Shown here: piece by piece, positions 16,949 to 24,369 of the stretch
Position numbering within the stretch: the first letter of the stretch is position 1
Layout: every line of letters starts with the position of its first letter
NCBI RefSeq assembly: GCF_009720735.1
Contig: NZ_WNKU01000001.1
Span: 372,001 to 436,000, forward strand
DNA: 64,000 bases
Origin: Heliobacterium mobile
GTDB lineage: Bacteria; Bacillota; Desulfitobacteriia; Heliobacteriales; Heliobacteriaceae
Reading direction: 5' to 3'
Program-made: the position numbers and the translations under genes
The notes under the pieces: model-generated
Told to the model about the DNA's origin: nothing
Database searches by the model: none
What the model saw: only the letters and a program-made list of their open reading frames with translations

Positions 16949-17222
16949 GTACGCTCTCCACAGCGATGCCATACATCCCGGATGCATTAAACACCACCGG
17001 GACTTCCTGGCCCTTGGCGCCATAGCGAAACTCTTCTCTCGGTAGAGTCTTCCATCCTCGCTCATTCATGAAAAGTCGAGTATGTTCGCGGCCTAACAAG
17101 ACACGAACCGGCACTTCGTTCTTTTGCCGGCAAATCCAAAAGCGAGTGTTAATGCCCACGGTCACCGATTGCTTGTCGTTGGCCATGGTCCAATTCGGGT
17201 CAATATGCTTGTCCACACGCAT
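16833..17222 (-). CDS. Antisense gene of unknown function in the head module
   Basis: 129 residues from ATG 17222 (GTG 17225 also possible). A 3'-terminal segment overlaps the minor head gene, but ~270 bp lies in otherwise non-coding DNA. The sequence reads like a folded protein: strands with TVGINTRFWICRQ, VRVLLGREHTRLFMN and KGQEVPVVFNASG, then a basic and Ser/Pro-rich tail. The ribosome site is weak (AGGTG, close to the start). No family recognised. It could be expressed in the lysogen, opposite to the late genes. Confidence 0.5.
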   Translation of the reverse strand: MRVDKHIDPNWTMANDKQSVTVGINTRFWICRQKNEVPVRVLLGREHTRLFMNERGWKTLPREEFRYGAKGQEVPVVFNASGMYGIAVESVPKPAPVRKGRKRGGNSGETTSSPLPPQSSDTPPTGPLD

Positions 17223-17282
17223 CACCTAATGCCATTGTAGCATCGATGAGTCAACGGATGAGCACAGAATATTTGTCGTTTT

Positions 17283-17307
17283 GCCGCCCAAAGTGGCGGT
17301 TCTTTTG
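17283..17307 (+). terminator. Weak hairpin between head genes
   Basis: GCCGCC pairs with GGCGGT over a CAAAGT loop and is followed by TCTTTT. It may attenuate late transcription or end leftward transcription; the T-run is poor. Confidence 0.4.
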
Positions 17308-17324
17308 TGGCCATTGGTAAGGGG

Positions 17325-17423
17325 GTGATAGGCCTGGGGAAGCGGGGAAAAGCCCTACGAAAGCGCAATCGTCGCAAGAAAGCGGAGAAGCTGGCCGCCA
17401 TGAAAAAGGGAAAATCGACATGA
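17325..17423 (+). CDS. 32-aa Lys/Arg-rich peptide
   Basis: GTG 17325 with AAGGGGG immediately upstream. About half of the residues are Lys or Arg (KRGKALRKRNRRKKAEKLAA). Short basic peptides between portal/minor head and scaffold genes are seen in related phages. It may bind DNA or the scaffold; function unknown. Confidence 0.45.
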   Translation: MIGLGKRGKALRKRNRRKKAEKLAAMKKGKST

Positions 17424-17465
17424 GCCCCACTGTTTGATAAGAACGAAACGTAAGGAGGAAAAATC

Positions 17466-18200
17466 GTGTTTCGCCATGCCTTTTGGAACCGAACACCCAT
17501 GATGAATGCAGACACCGGTGGTGGAGCGGGAGGAGGTACCGGAAGCGGTCAAAACCAACCGTCTCAAACCCAGCCCTATGCCGTATTTCAAAGCGAAGCT
17601 GACTTAAAGAGCCGGATGGACAGCGCTGGTGCTGCAAAGTTGGAAAGCTTGGCTCGTGAGCTCGGCTTTACCTCAGTGGACGAGATGAAAGCGGCCGCCA
17701 AAGCCCAGAAAGAAGCGGATGACAAAACCAAGTCGGACTTGGAAAAAGCTAACGAACGAGCGACCCGGTTGGAAAATGAGAAAAAAGCGGCTCTTGAGAC
17801 CGCAAACCGCCGACTAATCGATGCGGAGATTAAGCTCGCGGCCCACTCAGCCGGCTTCATTGACCCCGCAGATGCCGTGGCGCTGGTGGAGAGAACCGGC
17901 ATTAAGCTAGATGATGCGGGCAACATCACCGGAGTCAAAGAAGCGGTGGAGGCATTGGTGAAATCCAAACCGCACCTGGCGGGGAAAGCCGGAGGCGTCA
18001 CGATCGGCGGAGGGAGTAACCCGGGGGCCGGACAGGGACCGACTCCGGAGGAAATCGGTCGTCAAATCGCCGAGGCTCGAAATCGGAGAAGCCAACCGAC
18101 TGCAGCGGGCTTTAACCCATGGAGTCAACAAGGAACCGCCCCGGCGAATGCCGGAAACACGCTGCAGCAGCTGGTCGACCTGTTGAAAGGAGGGAGATAA
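17466..18200 (+). CDS. Head scaffold protein (GP20-like)
   Basis: 244 residues. GTG 17466 follows AAGGAGG. A Gly/Gln-rich N-terminus leads into a long charged helix (~60-110, AKAQKEADDKTKSDLEKANE-type) and a Gly/Gln-rich tail, the composition and position of phage scaffold or minor structural GP20 proteins, directly before decoration and capsid genes. It should guide capsid assembly and leave the mature head. Confidence 0.8.
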   Translation: MFRHAFWNRTPMMNADTGGGAGGGTGSGQNQPSQTQPYAVFQSEADLKSRMDSAGAAKLESLARELGFTSVDEMKAAAKAQKEADDKTKSDLEKANERATRLENEKKAALETANRRLIDAEIKLAAHSAGFIDPADAVALVERTGIKLDDAGNITGVKEAVEALVKSKPHLAGKAGGVTIGGGSNPGAGQGPTPEEIGRQIAEARNRRSQPTAAGFNPWSQQGTAPANAGNTLQQLVDLLKGGR

Positions 18201-18203
18201 ACC

Positions 18204-18575
18204 ATGACCAACATCGGCTTAAAAGAGACCCAGTTTACGACACCGAAGAACATCTGGTTTTCGACCCAAGGGCGGCGTTTTTCTACGCTGACGATTGACG
18301 CTTCGGCCGTTACGGCCAACGAGGAAGGCAAAAAGATTATTCTCGCCGGTACCGCCCTGGCGAAAAAGTCCAATGGTAAATTTGCGCCCTATGTCGCTGA
18401 ACAGTGGGGAAGCACGCTGAACGGGCCTGTCTTTTATGTAGACCGAGACATCGATGTGACCAGTGGTGACCAGGTCGTCAACGGCGCCTATTCCGGTGTA
18501 CTGAGGGCATCTCGTCTGGCCACTGCACCGGACGCCAATATCAAGGGCGCCATGCCCTCGATGGAATTTCGATAA
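18204..18575 (+). CDS. Head decoration protein-like
   Basis: 123 residues between scaffold and major capsid, the place of lambda gpD-type decoration proteins. The sequence is beta-rich (KKIILAGTALAKK, GPVFYVDRDIDVTSGDQVV) with a pattern like phage head decoration proteins, in which a 'filled in' default value loop precedes GDQV. It likely trimerises on the capsid. Assignment by position and pattern. Confidence 0.65.
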   Translation: MTNIGLKETQFTTPKNIWFSTQGRRFSTLTIDASAVTANEEGKKIILAGTALAKKSNGKFAPYVAEQWGSTLNGPVFYVDRDIDVTSGDQVVNGAYSGVLRASRLATAPDANIKGAMPSMEFR

Positions 18576-18601
18576 TCAAACATCCAAGGAGGTAACCACT
18601 C

Positions 18602-19645
18602 ATGGCCGAACTGCTTCGTAAACTTTTAGAGAGTCCTCAGACGGTGCTCTCTTACGCCCGGGCTCGGGAAACTCGCAACTATCTTGGCCCGACGTTGTTT
18701 CCCAATAACACGGTGAACACCCTGCGTTGGTCCTATGTTAAAGGCGCCCGTAACCGTCCGGTAGCTGCAACGGTCCAGGCCTTTGGTGCCGAAGCAGGCA
18801 TCGCAGCTCGTCGGGGCTTTTCCAAGGTGGAAGGGGAAATTCCGGCCATCAAACGGAAAATTCCCCTGTCCGGTGAGACGCTGATGCTCATCAAGTCTTT
18901 AAATCCCGGCGATGAGCAGAAGCTCATCAATGATATTTACAACGACCTGGATGCCATGATTGATGCTGTCAATGCCCGAATTGAGCTCATGCGGATGAAA
19001 GCGATTGAAACCGGGAAAGTCACTCTCGCTGAAAACGGTGTCATCGCTGAGGCGAACTTTCAGGTACCCGCCAATCACAAGCAGGCTCTTTCCGGAGATG
19101 ATCTCTTCTCCGATACGGTGAACTCGAAACCCTTAGACGTTATCACGGATTGGACGAACACTCTTCAAGATGACACCGGAATCCGGCCGGAGCGGGCACT
19201 GACCTCGAATACAGTCATCCAACTGGTCTGTAAGAACCAACAAATCCGGAAGGCGATAAATGGCGACAACGGCGGGTCCATGGTGATCACGCTACCGCAG
19301 GTTAACCAACTGCTGGCCTCCATGAACCTGCCTGTGTTGGCCAGTTATGACCTTAAGGTGGATGTGGAAGATCAAGAATCCGGGGACATTACGACGGTTC
19401 GTATGTTCGACAATGATGAAAACAAGCTCATCCTGTTGCCTGGTCAAGCTTTGGGCGAAACGCTGTTTGGTCCCACCGAAGAAGCGCTGCTGACCTCCTG
19501 GGTGAAGCAGACGGAGCAGTCCGGCGTCTTTGCGGCTATCTACGAACTCGGGAAAGACCCAGTGGGGATTGAGACCAAAGCCAGCGCCACGGCATTCCCG
19601 ACATTCCCTATGGCCGATGCAATTTTTATTGGCACGGTCCGGTAA
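18602..19645 (+). CDS. Major capsid protein (gpE family)
   Basis: 347 residues, with AAGGAGGTAACC before ATG 18602. It is full length for the lambda gpE-like coat family: N-terminal arm with YARARETRNYLGPTLFP, a central E-loop/P-domain region, and a C-terminal half with ETKASATAFPTFP. It forms the capsid shell. Confidence 0.88.
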   Translation: MAELLRKLLESPQTVLSYARARETRNYLGPTLFPNNTVNTLRWSYVKGARNRPVAATVQAFGAEAGIAARRGFSKVEGEIPAIKRKIPLSGETLMLIKSLNPGDEQKLINDIYNDLDAMIDAVNARIELMRMKAIETGKVTLAENGVIAEANFQVPANHKQALSGDDLFSDTVNSKPLDVITDWTNTLQDDTGIRPERALTSNTVIQLVCKNQQIRKAINGDNGGSMVITLPQVNQLLASMNLPVLASYDLKVDVEDQESGDITTVRMFDNDENKLILLPGQALGETLFGPTEEALLTSWVKQTEQSGVFAAIYELGKDPVGIETKASATAFPTFPMADAIFIGTVR

Positions 19646-19685
19646 TCAACGGCTTATCGGCCCTATGGTTGGGTGGTGAAATCGA

Positions 19686-20033
19686 ATGGACCTAAAACCG
19701 GCAGATTATTACTTTGCCTCCCGGTTACATACTGACGCCTGGGATAATGCGTCCTACATGGATAAGGAAAAAGCGCTGAGAATGGCATATCAGGACTTGG
19801 AACCGTATCGGCCAAGACTGGATAATCAGCGCTTTTTCTGCGCCGTCTGTGAGCAGGCTCTTTGGTATCTCCAAGGGGACCAGCGAGCGGAACTGCAGCA
19901 AGCGGGCGTCGGTAGCTTTAACCTGGGAAGCCTGTCAGAAACCTTTCAACTTGCGGGACGCCCAGCCGATATCGCCCCAAAGGCTTGGGCGCTCCTTCGT
20001 GGCCCGGTGGTGAAGGGTGGAAGTCTGAAATGA
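19686..20033 (+). CDS. Head-tail connector protein
   Basis: 115 residues, mostly helical (MDKEKALRMAYQDLEPYR ... FFCAVCEQALWYL), matching the length and helical character of gp6/gp15-type adaptors that bind the portal. It directly follows the capsid gene. Its stop overlaps the next start (ATGA). Confidence 0.65.
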   Translation: MDLKPADYYFASRLHTDAWDNASYMDKEKALRMAYQDLEPYRPRLDNQRFFCAVCEQALWYLQGDQRAELQQAGVGSFNLGSLSETFQLAGRPADIAPKAWALLRGPVVKGGSLK

Positions 20034-20323
20034 TTCGGGCCTACTTAAACCAAAAAGCAATATGGCGTCAGGTGACCGGAAAGGACATCAACAACGACCC
20101 AAAAACCGAGGACAAAGAGATTGCCGTCCGCTGGGAAGGGCGCCGGCGCTTAGTTCGGGACAAACGTGGACAGGAAGTCGTCAGTGAAGCGCGGGTGTAT
20201 TGCTTGGAGCCGGTGCAGCCCGGCGACTTTCTTATCTGGCAGGGAGTCGATTGGCCGGTAATTGCCGTATCGGAAGTCCCGGGCCTGGGTGGAAAGGTGT
20301 CTCACCGGGAGGTAGCGGTATAG
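20030..20323 (+). CDS. Head closure / neck protein
   Basis: 97 residues starting at the ATG in the ATGA overlap with the previous stop. A beta-barrel-like sequence (KEIAVRWEGRRRLVRD ... GDFLIWQGVDWPVIAV) and its second place after the capsid agree with SPP1 gp16-like stoppers that close the head after packaging. Confidence 0.65.
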   Translation: MIRAYLNQKAIWRQVTGKDINNDPKTEDKEIAVRWEGRRRLVRDKRGQEVVSEARVYCLEPVQPGDFLIWQGVDWPVIAVSEVPGLGGKVSHREVAV

Positions 20324-20776
20324 ATGGCCGATATCAAGCGCGTGGCCATGGAAGCACTTCACATTGCCGCCGAAGGGGTGCTGACCAAGGCCCAGGATAA
20401 GGCCAACTATAAGACTGGCACACTCCGGCGAAGCGGTACCGTTACGGATCATCCCCGGCGAAACACCGTAAGCATTTCCTTTAACACGCCATATGCGCCG
20501 TCTGTCCATGATGGCAGCAAGCCCCATGATATAGTGGCGGACAAAAAGACCCTAGCGGTACCCGTGAAAAACTGGAGAGGTCCTGTCAATGAATATGGGG
20601 CGAAGAAGCTCCCGAAGTTGAGCCGTGATGGACAGTTTGTTCTGCTCGGTAAACGGGTCCGACATCCTGGATACAAGGGAAATCCGTTTCTCAAAGATGC
20701 CATGGATGAAAGTCAGGACAAAGTGACGAACTTTTTGGCCAGCCGAATTGGAGACGCAATGATAGGGGGTAAGTAA
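20324..20776 (+). CDS. HK97 gp10-like tail completion protein
   Basis: 150 residues, with the family's typical features: a short helix, then a YKTGTLRRSGTV element, SFNTPYAPSVHDGS and a C-terminal FLKDAMDES helix. HK97 gp10/SPP1 gp17-like proteins join head and tail. Confidence 0.8.
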   Translation: MADIKRVAMEALHIAAEGVLTKAQDKANYKTGTLRRSGTVTDHPRRNTVSISFNTPYAPSVHDGSKPHDIVADKKTLAVPVKNWRGPVNEYGAKKLPKLSRDGQFVLLGKRVRHPGYKGNPFLKDAMDESQDKVTNFLASRIGDAMIGGK

Positions 20777-21591
20777 TGGCATCATTTGCGGAGAACATTG
20801 CCCGGTACATCGAGGCGGTTGGAGAAGGTGTTACTGCCGAGACGTTATTCGTCGATACTCAACCCGATGAACCGAATGATTGTGTTACCGTCTACGATGC
20901 GGGTGGAGATTCTCCGGAACCTCCGGAGGGGTGGCGGGAAATCGTCATCCAGGTCCGCTGCGCCAGGCATGCAGATGGATATGAGAAGGTTTGGCGGGTT
21001 CTTCATGCGGTACTATATCCAAACGCCGGAGTCATTGAGGCCGGGGATGAAAAATACACGGTACAGCTGCAGGAAATCCCCAGCATCTACAGCAAAGATA
21101 CCCGGAACCGATATAACTTTGCCTTCCGGGCGATTGTCCAGCGTATCGATGATGTAACTGCCGATCCATGGTTGACGGGGATTGCCGATTGGACTGGCCA
21201 TGTGCTTCCCGGTTGGTTAGTGTACCGGGGATGGCAGGGGAATCACCGACCGTCAGTGACATGGCGGCTATCCCAAAACATCCAGGTGATAAACAAAAAC
21301 CGGGGAATGTTTGAGATTGCCAAACAATTCACCGGGCTTGTCATGGGAAACACCCCGAATGAACAAGCGGCCGCTGTTATGCAACTGGTGGAGTCGCTGG
21401 GCTCGGCGATTAAGATCCCGTTAGATATCGTAAACCGAAGATTTCTGACGGTCGGGGATATCACAGCAGAGACCAAGAGTGATTCGTTAACCGTTGGCCA
21501 GGTGTCGCTGACGCTTCGCCGGATGACGGCCCGGCCCCGTGATGAAGTACCCATGATGCAATTCGTTGGAATGCAAGGAGGGTGGAGATAG
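20776..21591 (+). CDS. Tail terminator with unusual C-terminal extension
   Basis: 271 residues. Residues 1-~130 match the minor capsid/tail terminator pattern (FVDTQPDEPNDCVTVYDAGG, VQVRCARHADGYEKVW as IVIQVRC...). Residues ~135-271 form a second beta-rich part of unknown fold (LPGWLVYRGWQGNHRPSVTW, VSLTLRRMTA). Simple terminators are ~130-150 aa, so this looks like a fusion; the extension may replace a separate XkdJ-like protein in PBSX. It lies directly before the sheath genes. Confidence 0.65.
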   Translation: MASFAENIARYIEAVGEGVTAETLFVDTQPDEPNDCVTVYDAGGDSPEPPEGWREIVIQVRCARHADGYEKVWRVLHAVLYPNAGVIEAGDEKYTVQLQEIPSIYSKDTRNRYNFAFRAIVQRIDDVTADPWLTGIADWTGHVLPGWLVYRGWQGNHRPSVTWRLSQNIQVINKNRGMFEIAKQFTGLVMGNTPNEQAAAVMQLVESLGSAIKIPLDIVNRRFLTVGDITAETKSDSLTVGQVSLTLRRMTARPRDEVPMMQFVGMQGGWR

Positions 21592-21791
21592 TGGAAGAAA
21601 CGAAGATTTCCCAACCAACAGCGCCTGAACCCGAATATGGGCGAGAGGAACTAATCAATAACGCACCAGCTGTCTTCGGAGTACGTCCTGAGGTCGTTAT
21701 CGGTGCACTTCATGGAAATATCAAATCCATGCTGACCGTCGCCGAAGTTAAGGCTGCGGTTACTGCATTCTTAGGGAAGAAGGTGAACTGA
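21591..21791 (+). CDS. Small tail-region protein, 66 aa
   Basis: GTG 21591 overlaps the previous stop region, with AAGGAGGGTGG upstream. Residues ~22-66 resemble the short helical HVMG-type proteins before the sheath in PBSX-like phages (ELINNAPAVFGVRPEVVIGAL). Function unknown, probably assembly-related. Confidence 0.6.
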   Translation: MEETKISQPTAPEPEYGREELINNAPAVFGVRPEVVIGALHGNIKSMLTVAEVKAAVTAFLGKKVN

Positions 21792-23248
21792 TGGCCGCAG
21801 GAGGTTATTGGAGCCCCACGGAAAAGCCGACACTAACCGGTTTTTATATGCGATTTGTGGCGGCAGCGCAGGCTGCCATCAAGACAGGCGCCCGAGGAAT
21901 TGTGGCGGTCCCGGTGAAAGCAGACTGGGGGCCCATCAATGAGTTCGTGAACATCACGAGCGAACCGGAATTACTCGCGTCCTACGGGATGGATACAGCG
22001 CCCGGTTCTACGGCGTACAAGACAATTCGAATGGTTCTTTTAGGTGGCGCTCCAAAGGTCAAAGCCATTCGACTTGCAGGTTCGGATGCCGCTAAGGCGT
22101 CGATTCAGCTTAAAGATACGACGGCCGGCACACCGGTCGATGTGATCCGGTTGGACACTCGTTTTGAGACGGAACGGCCCTTTCGGGTCACGGTCCGGCC
22201 GAGTCTATTGGGTGCGGAGAAACAAGATATTATGCTGTATGAAGACGCCAACTTGCTGGGCGTTTTTTCTGTTTCTACGGGTTCTATCCAAGAGATCGTT
22301 GACGCGATTAACCACGACACGCGAAACCTTTGGATCAATGCCGTTAAATTGACTGAGGGAAATGGCACCTTAGCGTCTATCACCAGCCAACCGTTAAGCG
22401 GCGGAAACAACGGGATTGCCAGTCTAACGAATGAGCAGTACATCACCGCGCAGACGGCTTTTGAGGCCCAATACTTTAACTTGTTTACGTTAGATGGCAT
22501 CACGGATGGATCGCTACAAACTTCATTCGTGGCGTGGATTAAACGGATGCGAAAAGCCGGAAAAGGAATTCAAGCCTTCTTCGGTGGCACTCGGGATGAT
22601 GACAAAAATCCGGAGACCGGGAATTCACGCAGTCGCGGGTTTAACCATGAGGGGATTACTAACGTCATTGTGTCGGGGTTACTCGACGGGGTTTGGTACG
22701 GATCGGCAGAAGTGGCCCCATATATTGCCGGGCTCGTCGCCAGCGGTCGGTTGCGGGACAGTATCTGCAACGCGGCGACTGTCTTTGATGACGTATCCCC
22801 TCGGTTAAACGATGACCAAGCTGTAGCCGCTAAAGAAGCCGGTTCACTGGTCCTTTTGCATGATGGAGAAAAGGTAGTGGTCGAAGATGACCGGAACACT
22901 CTTTCCACACTGCTAGATGGCCAAAATGAGCAGTGGCAGTACATCCAGCCCATCCGGATTATGGACGCGATCAACTATGACCTTTGGAAGTCAGCGAAAG
23001 ACAGCTATCTCGGGAAAATCCCCAATGATGAAGACGGTCAAGCAGCGTATCTGTCGGCCTGTAAGAATTACATGGAGGTCTTGGCTGCAGACCGGGTCAT
23101 CAAAAATGATTTTACTGTCTACCCAAATCCCCTGTACCACGGCCAGGCGGCGAAAATCCGACCAGGTGCGGATGAGTTTTATCCCTTTTGGGAAGCGAGC
23201 ATCGTCCAGTCGATGAAACGAATCTATGGAACATTCCTCGTGAAATAA
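21791..23248 (+). CDS. Tail sheath protein (XkdK-like)
   Basis: 485 residues of contractile-tail sheath type, with N-terminal RGIVAVPVKADWGP and GSTAYKTIRMVLLG, the conserved central and C-terminal sheath parts (NDDQAVAAKEAGSLVL and DAINYDLW ... IPNDEDGQA). It proves the tail is contractile (myovirus). Start codon overlaps the previous stop. Confidence 0.93.
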   Translation: MAAGGYWSPTEKPTLTGFYMRFVAAAQAAIKTGARGIVAVPVKADWGPINEFVNITSEPELLASYGMDTAPGSTAYKTIRMVLLGGAPKVKAIRLAGSDAAKASIQLKDTTAGTPVDVIRLDTRFETERPFRVTVRPSLLGAEKQDIMLYEDANLLGVFSVSTGSIQEIVDAINHDTRNLWINAVKLTEGNGTLASITSQPLSGGNNGIASLTNEQYITAQTAFEAQYFNLFTLDGITDGSLQTSFVAWIKRMRKAGKGIQAFFGGTRDDDKNPETGNSRSRGFNHEGITNVIVSGLLDGVWYGSAEVAPYIAGLVASGRLRDSICNAATVFDDVSPRLNDDQAVAAKEAGSLVLLHDGEKVVVEDDRNTLSTLLDGQNEQWQYIQPIRIMDAINYDLWKSAKDSYLGKIPNDEDGQAAYLSACKNYMEVLAADRVIKNDFTVYPNPLYHGQAAKIRPGADEFYPFWEASIVQSMKRIYGTFLVK

Positions 23249-23295
23249 CGTGAGGTCGGCACTCTGCCGGTCTCTATCTATTGGAGGTGAACCGC

Positions 23296-23733
23296 GTGGC
23301 GTTAGATGAAACCCGGGCTATATCGGGGACCTTTGGAGAGGTATGGCGAGAAGGGAACCAGATGACCCAGGCTAGTGAGATGCAGGCCAAAGTAAAGGTC
23401 CACAAAGCTGACATTAAGGTCTCCGGGGATCGGTGGATTGGCAAGAAGGTTGTTGCCCTCGAGGGAACGGGAAGTCTCAAAGGCTTTAAGGTGACTAGCG
23501 AAATGTTGCAGATGCACGACCCGGTGGCCAAAAACGAAAAGGGCTATGTAAAGACAGAACTCATCAGTAAGTTAGACGACCCGGAGGCTTATGGTTGTGA
23601 ACGGATCCGGCTGAAAAACGTCATCTTCGATGAAATCCCCTTAGTGGGTTGGAAAGTGGGCGAAATCGTCGAAGAAGAGTGGCCGTTCACATTCAAGGGA
23701 TACGAACTGTTAGATCCCATTGTAGAATCATAA
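23296..23733 (+). CDS. Tail tube protein (XkdM-like)
   Basis: 145 residues from GTG 23296, which has GGAGGTG upstream; a TTG frame from 23281 would place the ribosome site inside the gene. The product has the XkdM pattern: ISGTFGEVW, VKVHKADIKVSGDRW and TGSLKGFKVTSEML. Tube subunits lie inside the sheath. Confidence 0.9.
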   Translation: MALDETRAISGTFGEVWREGNQMTQASEMQAKVKVHKADIKVSGDRWIGKKVVALEGTGSLKGFKVTSEMLQMHDPVAKNEKGYVKTELISKLDDPEAYGCERIRLKNVIFDEIPLVGWKVGEIVEEEWPFTFKGYELLDPIVES

Positions 23734-23758
23734 TTTCATCATCAAGGAGGAAGAACGG

Positions 23759-24199
23759 ATGGTTGAGCAAACCCAACAACTAACCGAAGAGCAGATTTTA
23801 GACGGGCTCTTTGAAGCCACGAAAAACCTCCCCACGAAACCGGTTACCTTAGAACGGCTCGGCATGGATATCACCTTAAAAGGGCTCTTGGCTAAAAAGG
23901 TGGACTCCATCCGGGAAAAATGTACCGGACGAGTCAAAGAGGGCGGGGTCACCCGCGAGAAAATTGACCGGGAGCGCTTTAACGCGGCGCTGATCGTTGA
24001 CGCTACAGTGGATCTTAAGGTGAAAGGCCTGCAGCTAAACGGTTGGGGAGACACTCGTCTAACCGCACGGATGCAACTCTCCAGCGGGGAAGAAGTGGTT
24101 CGCCGGTTACTCCTCGCGGGGGAACTCGACGCTTTAAGTGATGAAGTGATGGAGCTGTCCGGTTTTGGGGTAAATCTGACTGAAGTAAAAAACGAGTAA
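23759..24199 (+). CDS. Tail assembly chaperone, short form (XkdN-like)
   Basis: 146 residues, with AAGGAGGAAGAACGG before ATG. It sits between tube and tape measure, where lambda G/GT-type chaperones lie. The gene ends with codons GTA AAA AAC GAG TAA, which place an A AAA AAC slippery site just before the stop, so a longer form is expected (see the site at 24187). It binds the tape measure during tail assembly. Length and Glu/Leu-rich composition are normal for XkdN. Confidence 0.82.
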   Translation: MVEQTQQLTEEQILDGLFEATKNLPTKPVTLERLGMDITLKGLLAKKVDSIREKCTGRVKEGGVTREKIDRERFNAALIVDATVDLKVKGLQLNGWGDTRLTARMQLSSGEEVVRRLLLAGELDALSDEVMELSGFGVNLTEVKNE

Positions 24200-24369
24200 A
24201 GTCCGGGGGGCTTTTGGGGGCGATGTACTTTTTATGGGTACGTCACCACCTGCGTCCCGGGGTATTTTGGCGCCTTCCCAAAGGAGAGCAGACCTTGCTA
24301 CGACTGTTTGCCGAGATAGAGGCTGAGCAGATTGCCGCGGTTCGAAAGGAGGCGAACGGCGGTGGCTAA
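24187..24369 (+). other. Programmed -1 frameshift and long-form extension of tail chaperone
   Basis: The heptamer A AAA AAC at 24187-24193 is in the correct phase (AAA AAC as zero-frame codons). A -1 slip continues at 24193 and stays open for 58 codons to TAA 24367-24369, giving a ~203-aa long form. The extension (MYFLWVRHHLRPGVFWRLP, then EQTLLRLFAEIEAEQ) looks like the T-domain of phage chaperones. A G-rich stretch follows the site and may stimulate slipping. Confidence 0.8.

Noticed and set aside
24332-24361. TTG start for the tape measure gene
   Set aside because: The ribosome site AAGGAGG lies after it and fits GTG 24362.
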